64,000 bases of DNA. Origin: Pratylenchus scribneri (lineage: Eukaryota; Nematoda; Chromadorea; Rhabditida; Pratylenchidae). Location: assembly GCA_030063045.1 (NCBI GenBank), contig JAQSEB010000048.1:682001-746000 (forward strand). The letters run 5' to 3'. Below are positions 48,498 to 59,400 of this stretch, piece after piece (positions within the stretch are counted from its first letter, which is position 1; each line of letters starts with the position of its first letter). The position numbers and the translations under genes are program-made. Below the pieces are notes generated by a model. The model was not told the DNA's origin and made no database searches. It saw only the letters and a program-made list of their open reading frames with translations.

Positions 48498-48842
48498 TAT
48501 TAAGTCATTGTTGACTTAAGTATTTTAGCCAGGTTCCTTCCCAAACATGGTAGCCTTCGAGGGAGCCATGAGTGGGGAATTGCCGAATTGGAATATTAAC
48601 ATTCATTTATCCAGATAGAAATCACAATAATAATAATAGGCGAAGATTGGGAATTGGGGCGGCTGGCCCATCGCTGGGCCGCTAGGAAGTTGGGGAGCCC
48701 AATCCCCACTAATCCTAGGGCCGATCGGGGCGAATGAACACTTAGTGGGGGATTTGGATTGGTTTTATATTCCCGGAGAGCTATTTGGACCTGGGGGAAC
48801 AGTTGTTGTTTAATTCCCTCTAACATTCGTCTCCTCTAAATT
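48498..48842 (-). repeat. LTR, left copy
   Basis: The first 254 bp are identical to 50087-50340. Read on the minus strand, the LTR ends ...GACTTAATA. The left side abuts receptor-upstream sequence, which fixes this edge. The other edge (near a CGCGCCCTCGCG palindrome) is approximate. Confidence 0.65.
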
Positions 48843-50086
48843 TTGCGCGCCCTCGCGCAATTGAGGGTCCCCAAAAATGAAATGAATGAATCAAAGTTTT
48901 GATCTTTTGTTATTCAATTTTGTTCTTCTTCATTCTTTTTCCATTTAGTAGCTTCTCCGTCCGGGCGGGTCCCGATGAAGTTATTGTCCAACTGCTCGAA
49001 TTGAAGTGAATTAGGGAAGCCTCCAATCCGCATGCCAGTTGTTATCCTTTTGCTTGCAGTTGAACAGCAGCTTCCGTGTTCGGCCGTCGATCTTATTATT
49101 TCCGGTCTTCGCTATTCCTTCACCTATTTTTTCCTAGAATTTTTTTTGAACCGCCATTTGTTCTTCGCCTCCCTATCATTTGATTCTCCTATTCTTCTGG
49201 TAAACAATCCTATTTTTATTCGGATGGTAGATCCAATTACTTTGATTAATTGCCATGGCTTTTTGTTCATCTTCTCCTATAATCAAATCCAGAAAAATAT
49301 TTTGAGAGCTAATTTTGCTTCTTTTCCTATTATCCAGCCGTTTGCTGCCAAACCGAAAACAGCAAACTGATGTTACTGGTCCATTGCTTTCAGCCGCCTA
49401 CTGCCAATAGGGAAACAGCAGACTGATCTTACCAAAAGCAATGAATTTTCCTAATCGTCTTCGTCTTCTTGGTCTTTGTATTGCTCCTATAGCACTATTT
49501 GATTAGTTTCCACTGATTTGTCTTTGGAATTATTTTTGGCTCGATTAAATATTCATGGCTTTCCTCCTTAAGCCTAAATTTTGAATGATGCAGCTCCTAC
49601 TGCTTTTTAATAGCCAAATTCAGTTTAATTTAAATTCTTCCTTTTTTATTTTGTGCTGTTAACTTATTAATTCTTCAGTGGAAAAACTATGATCTTTGAT
49701 CTTGAATTGTATTTTATAGAAGCTTCATTTTGCCTAGAAATTAGTTCATTTAAATGGATTTAAGAATTTATTCATCTTGATATTTTTCTTCACTAGACCA
49801 TATTATTTGGCAATAATCAAATCTTTCCTAAGTTTAGCAGCTTCTCTCCTTAGAGAATTTTTGTTCCTGCTCTCTCAAAATTCATTAGCTTGTTTACCGC
49901 GACTGCTTGCAAGTCGGTGTTGAATCTGCATTCCAATGATGTTTCCTTGCTGCAGTCCGTTGAATATTCCTTTCGGCATGTCAAATTGTTGTTACTATAC
50001 TACCCACAGTGCCTATCTTTGGCTCGACGAGTGGTATGAAGACCAAACGTCCTGCGGGATCCTGCTGCATCCTGCTGACTGCGCCA
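48843..50086 (-). mobile_element. non-coding leader between two LTRs
   Basis: About 1.2 kb with no convincing gene, starting on the minus strand with a primer binding site. It contains small hairpins (TTTGCTG/CAGCAAA near 49340-49365). It looks like the 5' leader of a gypsy-type element whose coding part is missing. Confidence 0.5.
50071..50086 (-). promoter_or_regulatory. primer binding site
   Basis: On the minus strand TGGCGCAGTCAGCAGG follows the LTR end without a gap. TGGCGC-type sites are common in Ty3/gypsy elements. Confidence 0.65.
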
Positions 50087-50728
50087 TATTAAGTCATTGT
50101 TGACTTAAGTATTTTAGCCAGGTTCCTTCCCAAACATGGTAGCCTTCGAGGGAGCCATGAGTGGGGAATTGCCGAATTGGAATATTAACATTCATTTATC
50201 CAGATAGAAATCACAATAATAATAATAGGCGAAGATTGGGAATTGGGGCGGCTGGCCCATCGCTGGGCCGCTAGGAAGTTGGGGAGCCCAATCCCCACTA
50301 ATCCTAGGGCCGATCGGGGCGAATGAACACTTAGTGGGGGTGTTAATACCAACCAAAATGGTTGTATTAAAAGTCCCGCTAAGTTCCCTCCGGGCCGGGG
50401 GCACTTCCGAAGGGCCCCGGCCCGGGTATGGGTTACCCCTAGTTTTTATCAAATATAATACACAGTTTTCAATTAAAATATTTATTAGGGATAATAATGC
50501 TCCGGATCGGGATTATTGGGGAGATCCGGAGGGGCAATTCGAAACGGGGGAAAAGGGATGGCCAAGCAAAGCAAAAGCTGAATGAATGAATGAATTGATT
50601 GGGGAACAACGGAGAGGGAATTGGGGAAAAAGGGAGAGGGGTTTTGGGCCAGATTGTGTGGGTGGATGGGCCAATTGTTGATTATTGGTTGGCGGTGGAC
50701 TTTCTTCCAACATTGGTCACCTACAGAT
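50087..50728 (-). repeat. LTR, middle copy (3' LTR of the large element)
   Basis: Shares 254 identical bases with the left LTR, then differs by a roughly 300-bp G-rich segment, then resumes similarity at the CGCGCCCTCGCG block. It probably serves as 3' LTR for the large minus-strand element and as 5' LTR for the leader copy to its left. Confidence 0.55.
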
Positions 50729-51244
50729 TTTCGCGCCCTCGCGAAATTCCATCATCTATGGAAAAATAGAAGGAAATGATTGGGCAAAAAAGTATAGGTC
50801 GAAGGGGAAAATGCAGCTTCGGCCTAGAGGGGAGAAGGCGTCGTCGGCGGATAAAATGATGGGTCCACGGGCAAAAATGGACGGAAGGAAAGGAGAATAG
50901 CCGTCCACAGTGAACATTCCTTTGAACTTACCCATTCCATTTTCCAATCAATTTTCATCTTTCTAGTTTTAATCTTTTAATTTTCTATTAATTCATGTCT
51001 ATTTATTTCCAATTCCAGCATTAAATTTTTAATTCCTTCCTATTTTGTGCCAGTCAAATTTGGTTTTAGTCAATTTTTGGCAGGTAAGTTATTCGAAATT
51101 CCTCCTCCTATTCCCCTAAATCATTTCACATTCTTTTAGTATTAATTTTGCTCTTTGGGAAATGTGAGTTTGTCATTATTATGTGCTGATATCCTCCATT
51201 CCTATTCCAATTTTCCAGCCTAATTAATTTTTCTAATTTTTAGG
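50729..51244. other. 3' region of the large element with a plus-strand splice donor
   Basis: Non-coding on the minus strand. On the plus strand a perfect donor CAG|GTAAGT (51081-51089) and an acceptor TTTTTAG (ending 51243) suggest a 5' untranslated exon of an antisense transcript. Confidence 0.4.
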
Positions 51245-51356
51245 ATGAATTTGTTTCCTTCCATTGGATTTATTATGGTGGCCTTATGTTTTGGTGGGAT
51301 TGGCTTGGCTGAGTGTGCTCCAACGGCGGCTCCAGTGGATATGCCCGGGCCCACAG
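51245..51356 (+). CDS. signal-peptide exon, antisense to the retroelement
   Basis: This begins with ATG one base after a TTTTTAG acceptor and ends at CAG|GTTGAG. It encodes 37 residues that form a clean signal peptide (hydrophobic GFIMVALCFGGIGLA) followed by APTAAPVD. No second coding exon is recognisable in the window. It could belong to a host gene into which the element inserted, or to an antisense transcript starting in the LTR. Only the exon is supported. Confidence 0.4.
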
Positions 51357-51648
51357 GTTGAGTTGATAATAAATTGGCAAATATTGGGAATAAGTTGGGG
51401 GGGGGGGGGAAGGGGGATTATGATTAATGCCTAAGGCAATAAGGTTGAGGGAAAGGTCAGGTTGTGGGGTAATAACATTGAATATTCTTGGAGTATAACA
51501 GAGAACGAATAGTAATAAGCAGGGAAAAGTGTGATTATTGAATAATTTTGTAGAAAAATAAAGGGTAATAAAAAGGAATGAAAAGCGCAGCGAAGCAAAA
51601 ATCCTATAATTGCGTGAATATTGTTTATTTCCAATTCCGATTTCCAAT

Positions 51649-52425
51649 TCATTTTCCTCCCAAAATGTCTTGCATTTGGCCCCATTTTATTGAATCAATT
51701 GTGGTTTGTGTTCCCACTGAATGCATGGCAGTCGATTCTGGCGGTGAACCATAGGCGGCCCTGCTTGTCGATGCGATCATTTCAGGCGGTAAGCGTGGAC
51801 CGTATTCTTCTCCTAAATTTTCCAACATTTCATCCCTATCTTTTTTTGCCTTTTTTGGCCTATCGTCCTTCCTAGATTTTTTATGATGTTTCCGTTTCTT
51901 TTTTCTATCCTTGTCCGGTTCATCCTCCTCCGCTATAATTAAATTTCCAAGGTTCTCTTCGTCATCGCTAGTCAAATAGACTATATTGTTATCGTCTGTT
52001 AATTGGACGATCTCGGCCACCGTATCCTGTGGTACATTCCTAATGACTGAATCCTCCTTTTTGTCATCACTAATGGCAATTTCCTTATTGGCTAATTCAT
52101 TGGCCTTCTTTTTATTATTTTCCTCCATTATTTTCCGCACATCCTCTAGTTCGGCTCGGACCATTTTATTAAATTTTTCAGCTTCCTCTTCCTGGAATCT
52201 ACGTGCCTCCTCTAATTGAGCTTGAATTCTCATTGGTAAAATATCTTTACTACAATATGCTTCAATTCTTCGAACACTACTATATGCCCTAGTATAGGAT
52301 ATCTCATTTTGTGTTACAATTTCCGGGACTAGTGAGAAAGCTGCTGCAACCCTAGCCTTGACTGGTGGAGGCCAACTTTTGGAGTTGGTGCCTAGACAAA
52401 TAATTGGTTTTTTGACGACTTCCAC
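51649..52425 (-). CDS. retroelement accessory protein, acidic/basic coiled coil
   Basis: A 258-codon frame, the last of the element. The N-terminal 60 residues include VAAAFSLVPEI; a Glu-rich coiled coil spans about 65-115; an acidic stretch (TSDDEENLG) follows; and a strongly basic run (KKKRKHHKKSRK) could act as a nuclear signal or RNA contact. It is in the same frame as the G-patch ORF, separated from it by a TAG at 52444-52446, and has no ATG close to its beginning (GTG at 52425). It may therefore be the C-terminal part of a longer product made by readthrough or by the unbroken parent gene. I do not recognise it. Confidence 0.6.
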   Translation of the reverse strand: MEVVKKPIICLGTNSKSWPPPVKARVAAAFSLVPEIVTQNEISYTRAYSSVRRIEAYCSKDILPMRIQAQLEEARRFQEEEAEKFNKMVRAELEDVRKIMEENNKKKANELANKEIAISDDKKEDSVIRNVPQDTVAEIVQLTDDNNIVYLTSDDEENLGNLIIAEEDEPDKDRKKKRKHHKKSRKDDRPKKAKKDRDEMLENLGEEYGPRLPPEMIASTSRAAYGSPPESTAMHSVGTQTTIDSIKWGQMQDILGGK

Positions 52426-52443
52426 ACTAATTTTTGAGGAACT

Positions 52444-53157
52444 CTATTGCATTGCCGGACTCATTCTCATGTTAGAAAGCAATCCTTTTTGGATTGATGC
52501 TTTTGGGCTTTCCGATTCTTCACTATCATTTGTGCCAAAAATTTTTAGGCAAATTCCATCGGCTTCAATCCTAGCTTTCTCTAGACTCCTTTGCCGACTA
52601 ACAGCCTCTGTTGGCAATCCGCTTAATTCGCTATTTATTCTAGCCATATTGTCCTCTTGCCTATTGGTCGATTCCATTCCTATATTATTTGTTTCATTCC
52701 GATTCCCATCATCACTATTTTTGTCTACATTCCCTTCACCTTCCGGGTCGAGTAGATCTTCAATGCAGACAAAAGACGGGGACCCCGAACGAATAGGAGA
52801 GGGTGTGAATTTGCGGTGTCGTCTACGCAATCGTTGAGGTGAAGTTTTTTGACGAGAACGATGTTGAGGGCTTGATGGCCGAAAATGAGTTGGTGGGTTG
52901 ATTGGTTCCACAATGCCTTCCTGATTGGGTCCCAATCCTTGTCCCTCTTTCCATCCCATTGACTGGAGCATTTCGCGGCCTTTACCCTGAACAGGATTGT
53001 TGTCGAGGAGTCGCCGTCCATAATGAATGGGAGGCGGAAGATCCCTCAATTCATTCTCTACCCTATCTTTCTGTTTGGCCAATTCTTCTTCTTCCTCCAT
53101 TTCCCTTTCCAATCTTCTTTTCTTTATTTCGCTGGCTTTCCTTTCCCATTCCTTCAT
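52444..53157 (-). CDS. retroelement G-patch protein
   Basis: 237 residues. A charged coiled coil at 1-40 is followed by a clear G-patch motif at about 55-85 (GREMLQSMGW, then GQGLGPNQEGI), an RNA- or helicase-binding module found in splicing factors and, among retroviruses, at the end of betaretroviral protease. An Arg/Ser/Pro-rich stretch (about 90-120) and a low-complexity acidic tail follow. The ATG lies three bases after the TGA that ends the integrase ORF, in the same frame, so expression by reinitiation or readthrough is plausible. Role inferred: handling of element RNA or contact with a DEAH helicase. Confidence 0.75.
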   Translation of the reverse strand: MKEWERKASEIKKRRLEREMEEEEELAKQKDRVENELRDLPPPIHYGRRLLDNNPVQGKGREMLQSMGWKEGQGLGPNQEGIVEPINPPTHFRPSSPQHRSRQKTSPQRLRRRHRKFTPSPIRSGSPSFVCIEDLLDPEGEGNVDKNSDDGNRNETNNIGMESTNRQEDNMARINSELSGLPTEAVSRQRSLEKARIEADGICLKIFGTNDSEESESPKASIQKGLLSNMRMSPAMQ

Positions 53158-53160
53158 AGT

Positions 53161-56100
53161 TCAAGCGTTCTCTGCTTTACGCATCCGAATGTGGGGAATG
53201 AGGAATTCAACGCGTGCAATTTCTTCCAATACATCGATTAGCCGTTTTTGTTTGTCCAAAAATACTGCTGAAGGGTTTATTTCCTTTCTTTCTTTGAGGA
53301 AGTCATTAATTGCATCCCGTTCTGCCATCAACTGGCCTAATTTAACGCGTTGTTTTTTCACGTCGATTGAGTCGGTGTCGGTGTTGTCCATTTCAACCTG
53401 ATAATCTGGAAATTCTATTTCATCAATTCTCATTGTGATTAAAGGATCATCCCTAGATGGAGAGCGCGCGAAAAAGTCATCTGAGACGTTTAACGGTACA
53501 GTAGGGGACGTTGCTACCTCCTTATATCTCGGGGCATTATTTAATCTATTTTTCAGTCTAGCTACGATTCTTTCTTCCTCTAATTGAATTTTTAATTTCT
53601 CTAATTTATTTTCTTCTGTTTGTAAATTTTTCAAAAATTTTTCACTTTCGTTTAGCCTAATGTTTAACGAAAGGAGATTTTCAACTTCTCGTTTTTCTTC
53701 TTTTATTTTTTTCAGGCGTATTTCAATCTCAGCTATTGTTGGAGATTCCTGTACCTTTGGCTTTTTGTGCCACGGTAGGGCCATATTTTTATTAATTCCT
53801 CTAAAATTATATAAATTAAAGCTGGATCGATGATTGCGGACGCGCAGAGATAATGAATTATTTCGGAGGCCTCTATTGGCCAAAATACGGGAAAGATTTT
53901 GTTCTTCTGTGACCAATTTATTATGTTCCTTTATACTTTTAAAATTAGTATTGGACAAATCTGTCTTAATATTTTCTAATTGCTCAATTAATTCATTGGA
54001 GGGGATAAATTTCTCTTTGGATGCAGACATAAAACATCGCTTTGGCTTAGCATCATCAAATTTAAATGTATTTTGATTATATTTTTGCGCCGGGATGATA
54101 GATTCGACGAACTCTAAAGGATAAAATTCGCGCGAATCTTTTGAGAAGGTAAAATATTCATGATTCTCATCGTCCGTTGTGCGAAGGCCCATGTCCTCTA
54201 ACATATATAAGGCATAAAATCCTAAAATATATCCGCACATGTCACATAATCGGGCGCGCAACGGTTTGGAAACATTTCCATAAACCGGATTTATCATTCT
54301 AACTTTCACATATTCATATTTTCTTCCTTTATGATCTTTGCCTATCAAAATTTGCATTCCTATAGTGGAATCAGTTGGACAAATCATATCAAAATCTTCA
54401 TAATTCCAATCATAGTTTGCTAAGCACAGGCTACCCTTCCATAGAATATTAACTCGGCCAGTGGAATAATTTCCGTTGTGGATAAAACGATGGTCCAAAA
54501 GTCTATACATTTCACATTCGTCTTCTAATGTTGAGAAATGTGCTCGGCCTTGGAATTGTTCCTTTTCAGTCTCATTTGAGAGAGTTGAAAGACTAGATGA
54601 GGACCCATTACGCCTATCATATTCACTCGAATCTATTGAAGTCAGGGATGATTCAGATGAGTCCGCTCTTTCCAGGTTAAACTGGACGACATTTATTTTT
54701 GGACATTCATATTCTTCCAAATAATCTTCAGAAACTTCAGAATCAAAGGATTCGGATTTAACTAATGCAATTTCGTCTTCTGAATCAGATTGCTCTAAGT
54801 TTTTATCGAGTACCACTCTTTTGGCCTTAGCTGGTTCATTCTTAAGTTCCTCTTCCTTATTTTGATCAATATTTTCAACTTCTAATGAATTATATGGTTT
54901 ACACCGATCCATATGTACTTCGAATGGTTCGGCCTCGGATTTTAATTCAACAATTAACAAATTTGGCTTTCTAATTTCGACTATTCGATATGGACCCTGG
55001 TATCTATCACCTAATTTTTTGATATTTTCTACTTTTTTCAGTAAAACTAATGCGCCTATGGTCCATTGTATTGGATTGACTTTATTTTGCTGCTTTATCA
55101 TTTCTTCAGCATTATTTTTCAGAAATTCATGGACTTGGGTCCGAACATTTAATAATAATTCTACCAAATCTTGGATATAAATTGCCATATCCGAGAATTC
55201 TGCTTTTTCTGATCCTAATGCCAATTCTGATGGCATAGATGGCTCAAAACCGTGTAAAACAAAGAAAGGAGTTTGTCCAATTTGGCTATTAAATGCCGTA
55301 TTATATGCAAAAATGAGGTGTGGCAGAATTTCTGCCCAATTCTTTCCTCCTTCAGTGGTTGAGGCCAGCATGTCTCCTAATGTCCTATTAAACCTCTCCA
55401 CCTGTCCATTACTGCTTTGGTGGTAGGCCACGGTGGGAGTATGTTTAAAATGAAGAACTTTGCTTAAGTCTTGGAAAGTGGCTGATAAGAATTGCGTTCC
55501 TCTGTCGGTTCCTATCGAGCCTGGCACTCCGAAATGGCAAACTACTTCACGCAAAAATGCAGAAACGACTGATGTAGCCGACTGTTCCCTAAGGGGTGTC
55601 GCGATCACCCATTTAGAAAATGCGTCTACGGAAATCAAAATGTATTGATATCCTGTCTTTGCTTTTTGCAGTGGACCTAATAAATCAATGTGAATACGAC
55701 CAAAAGGTCTGTTTGCCGGAATTATCGGACAAATTGGTTCCCTACTCTGGTGTTTGCCTATTATTTTCCTTCTTTGGCATTTATCACAGCATTTCAGGAA
55801 GTGAGCTATGTCCGCTGCCATTTTATTCCAAAACAAAGTCCTTTTTATCTTCTCAATGGTCCTAGAAAAGCCTAAATGTCCACCTTGGAGAGGATCAGAA
55901 TGAAATTCCTCAAATATTTGCCTTCTTAGCTTTTTTGGTACTAAAATTTTCAATTCACCATTTTCATTAAAACAAATTAAGTCTTTCCAAAGGCAGAAGT
56001 CGCCGTTCTTGGAATTTTCCTTATCAACTAATTTGCTTAATAATAACTGAGCATATGGATCATTCTTCTGAGCTTCCAGCAGCTCATCCCTAGAAGTTTT

Positions 56101-56361
56101 TGGATTTATTTGAACGTGATTAATTTCATCAATATTATCATTTGTTGGTGGATATCGGGATAAATGGTCACAAAATGCATTTTCTTTGTCTTTTCTATAA
56201 ACCACTTTAATGTCGAAAGCCTGAAGGGCAATTTGATAGCGTGCTAATCTTCCTTGCAAGTCTTTCTTGCGGAATAAAGTGGTTAGGGCGGAATTGTCGG
56301 TTATAACCGTGGTTTCGCCAGCGCCTTCAATATAGACCCTAAACTGTTTTAAAGCTGCCAC
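53161..56361 (-). CDS. RNase H (part), integrase and C-terminal extension
   Basis: 1066 residues. It starts inside RNase H (ITDNSALTTLF, NAFCDHLSRYP). The integrase zinc-binding part is at about 155-200 (HLGFSRT, CCDKCQRRK) and the catalytic core has HIDLLGP at about 224, GTDRGTQF at about 283 and NGQVERFNRTLGD at about 320, giving the D,D-35-E pattern. From about 580 there is a Ser-rich linker, then a roughly 170-residue globular segment (RLCDMCGYILGFYAL) and a long coiled coil (about 880-960) that gypsy integrases normally lack. A stop at 56461 separates this ORF from RT in the same frame, so the polyprotein is interrupted within RNase H. Confidence 0.88.
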   Translation of the reverse strand: MAALKQFRVYIEGAGETTVITDNSALTTLFRKKDLQGRLARYQIALQAFDIKVVYRKDKENAFCDHLSRYPPTNDNIDEINHVQINPKTSRDELLEAQKNDPYAQLLLSKLVDKENSKNGDFCLWKDLICFNENGELKILVPKKLRRQIFEEFHSDPLQGGHLGFSRTIEKIKRTLFWNKMAADIAHFLKCCDKCQRRKIIGKHQSREPICPIIPANRPFGRIHIDLLGPLQKAKTGYQYILISVDAFSKWVIATPLREQSATSVVSAFLREVVCHFGVPGSIGTDRGTQFLSATFQDLSKVLHFKHTPTVAYHQSSNGQVERFNRTLGDMLASTTEGGKNWAEILPHLIFAYNTAFNSQIGQTPFFVLHGFEPSMPSELALGSEKAEFSDMAIYIQDLVELLLNVRTQVHEFLKNNAEEMIKQQNKVNPIQWTIGALVLLKKVENIKKLGDRYQGPYRIVEIRKPNLLIVELKSEAEPFEVHMDRCKPYNSLEVENIDQNKEEELKNEPAKAKRVVLDKNLEQSDSEDEIALVKSESFDSEVSEDYLEEYECPKINVVQFNLERADSSESSLTSIDSSEYDRRNGSSSSLSTLSNETEKEQFQGRAHFSTLEDECEMYRLLDHRFIHNGNYSTGRVNILWKGSLCLANYDWNYEDFDMICPTDSTIGMQILIGKDHKGRKYEYVKVRMINPVYGNVSKPLRARLCDMCGYILGFYALYMLEDMGLRTTDDENHEYFTFSKDSREFYPLEFVESIIPAQKYNQNTFKFDDAKPKRCFMSASKEKFIPSNELIEQLENIKTDLSNTNFKSIKEHNKLVTEEQNLSRILANRGLRNNSLSLRVRNHRSSFNLYNFRGINKNMALPWHKKPKVQESPTIAEIEIRLKKIKEEKREVENLLSLNIRLNESEKFLKNLQTEENKLEKLKIQLEEERIVARLKNRLNNAPRYKEVATSPTVPLNVSDDFFARSPSRDDPLITMRIDEIEFPDYQVEMDNTDTDSIDVKKQRVKLGQLMAERDAINDFLKERKEINPSAVFLDKQKRLIDVLEEIARVEFLIPHIRMRKAENA

Positions 56362-56460
56362 TACTGCTAAAGCTTCTAATTCTACAATTGAGTAATTCTT
56401 TTCGTGTTTATTAAGGGCCCTAGAGAAAAATGCTATGGGATGAGTCTCTCCTTTATTTTC

Positions 56461-59400
56461 CTATAGGAGACAAGCTCCTATTGCAATTGTGCTGGCATCG
56501 GTCTCAATGATAAACGGTTTGCCTAGTTTTGGTGGGGCCAAAACGGGCGCATGTGTGAGCCTATCCTTTAATTGGCTTAATACTTCATCATGAATTGAGG
56601 ACCAATCCGTTGTGGATTCTTTTTTGGTCAGCTCATACAATGGGGCTGCCAATTCCGCAAAGTCTCGAATGAACCTACGGAAGTATGAAAGCATCCCTAT
56701 TAGAGATCTCAATTCAGTAATGTTATTCGGCCGCTTCAATGCATAGATTGGCTTCAGATCCTCGGGATCAATCCTTACTCCATTCTCGGAGATTAAAAAT
56801 CCTAAATATCTGATTTCTCCACAGCCCCATCGGCATTTGTCTGCCCTCAGTTTCAGTCCTACATTTATCATTACTTTGAGGAAGGAATCCAAATCGTTGA
56901 GATGTTCCTCTTCTAGAAAACTTCCTAGAATCACATCATCGAGGTAGGCTAAGAAACTTTGGGATAATTGGTGCCTAACTTCTTCCATCATTTGTTGGAA
57001 TCGGTGGGGAGCTCCGGCTAAACCAAAAGGCATCCTTAGAAATTCGTATAAACCCATATGGGTTATAAATGCCGTTTTCTCTATATGTGGTGGATAAACT
57101 TTCAATTGGTGGAAGCCTGCTTGCATGTCAAATACGCTAAAGTACTTTTTGCCTCCGACTACATCGATTAAATCTTGGATGCGCGGGAGTAAATATGTCT
57201 GCTTCTTAGTACATTTATTGAGAGCCCTATAATCAATTGCGAATCGCCAACTAATGCCGTCTGCCTTTCTGACTAGAACAATGGGACTAGCCCACTCGGA
57301 ACTAGATGGCCTGATTATATTTTGTTCCAGCATTTCACTTAATTGTTTTTCGATTTCGGCCCTAAGGGCATGCGGAATAGGATACGCTCTTTGCTGAATT
57401 GGTTTAACATTATGTAACAGATCAATTTTGTGGACTGTATTCCCTTTATAACATCCAATTCTGCCATCAGCTAGTACGAATGCGTTTTTGTTCACATCGA
57501 CAATTTCTTTTAATCTTCGAATGCCTGTCAGACTCAAAATGGTGTCTTTTAAGTTCAATTTCTCAGAAATTTTTACTGTATCCTTAGATTTTTCGTAGTT
57601 TGGTAAGTCATTGTCCCAGCGGACTTCTTTCGAAACAACTTCTGGCTGTTTTTGAAAAGTATGTACTTCATGCACTTGTATATTTTCAATTTTAATTGGC
57701 TCCAAAATCGCTATTCTCGATTGGCTATGTAAAGTGACTGGAGCTAATGCGAAATTCAGTAACCTAAGCGGCACCAGCCTGGAAAGACCAGGTTTGACTA
57801 AAGCCTTTCCAACTCTAATAGTCCAAAACTGATGTTTGTTTGAATCTTCTACTAGAAATTCATCCTCTTCTCCTAATGGTTGTTCAATATACCCCCATGT
57901 GAAAGTATCTGATTGTGGAGGAAGTGTTTGAGTGCTCAAAATTCGCACTTCAATTGGCTTTGGCTCAATTAAATCTCCCTCAATTACTGAAATCATTGGC
58001 ATTTCTGTTTCTCCGATTTTGACCATTCTATTTTCATAGTCAAACATAACTTTCTTCTGTTCTTCTAAAATATCATTCCCTATGATCATATCATTTGGAC
58101 ACGAATCATCATCCGAGACGAATAATGAGCAGGGAATTTCGACATCATTTAAAGTTAAAATTGTGTTTAATGTTCCTATGGAATGGATTGTAGTCTTATT
58201 TGCGGCCGATGCATGTAAATTATTGCTTCTTTTAATGGGAATTCCAGAAATTTCGGCTACATTTTTTCCACAGTAAGAAATATCTGCGCCACTGTCTACC
58301 AAAGCCTTATGTGGCATATTATTTAACAACACTTGGACTACACACCGTTTTCTCTTCCTAGTATGCACTGCATTAACGCTCGGTGGAACATAATCTAGAA
58401 TATAGGCCTTTTCATGTATTAAGTCTATGGATGGAGCCGAAGGTTGAGTTTTTGGTAGATCACGCATCTCTATGGCATTAATGTCAATTCTTTTTGGTTC
58501 TTGTTCTTTTCTTTTGGTTAAACAGCATAGGAAGAAACTCATCAATGTGTTGGCTATTGTTCTACCCAATTTAAATCCTGTCCAGACTAAACTGAGTATG
58601 AATCTGAATTTCCATGTGAGTATGATTAACGCGAAAAGTATTATTCCGCATCCAATTAAAATTAAGCCTAATTTGACTTGTTCAACTATTGACCATCCTT
58701 GTTCAATCTTTTCTTCAATCTTTTCCTTTGCATTATTGACAAAATCTTTTCCTGATTCGAGTTGCTCTTGAGCAAATGTCGAAACTTTTTCATAGGCTTT
58801 TATGACTACATTTTTGCCTTGTTTGGTTGTTTCCGGACCAAAAACATCAGTGAAAATTTGGGAAACATTTGGTTTAGGGACATTAGTCGGCAATGGCCTT
58901 TCCGCTTTGGCTACTTTTTCTTTAAATTGTTCTAAGTCCCTAGCTAGCCGTGAAGTTTCATCTTCAAAATAAGCGCCGGCTTTTAATATGGTTTGTTGAC
59001 CTGATTTTTCATATTCCTTTAATTTGAATGAATTCATAAGTTCTCCAAATGCTTGCGATTCATTTGTGGAGTGTTTTATGCTGGAACAGGGAACAATTTT
59101 TGCCTCTGGGATCAAATCTCGACTTCCAGGCTTCGCAAAAAGAATTCGATTCCCTACTTGGACTGGTAAAAATTCATAGCAGAGAGCACCTATTTTTTGT
59201 TGCCATAATATCTTTTCAATTTTTGCTTCGGAACATAATCCTATAGTCCATTCCAAATTAATTCCAGCTTCTAAAAATGCGACTAAATCAGTTCGGCTGT
59301 ATAGCAAACGCGCAGCCTCGGTTGGGTTTTGTTTTGCCAGAACTTTCGCTATCCCTAACTGGTGGTTGCGGGTCTGGCAGGTGGTAAGCCATTGCTCGCG

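Larger units (their letters stand above)
43861..48501. repeat. segmental duplication, F2 unit
   Basis: Counterpart of 35123-40605 in the same orientation. Gene G lies between the two copies. The right end is cut by the LTR that begins at 48498. Confidence 0.85.

Noticed and set aside
49032..49370. 112-codon plus-strand ORF with hydrophobic start
   Set aside because: Lies in the non-coding leader between LTRs; composition is not protein-like and no splice context supports it.
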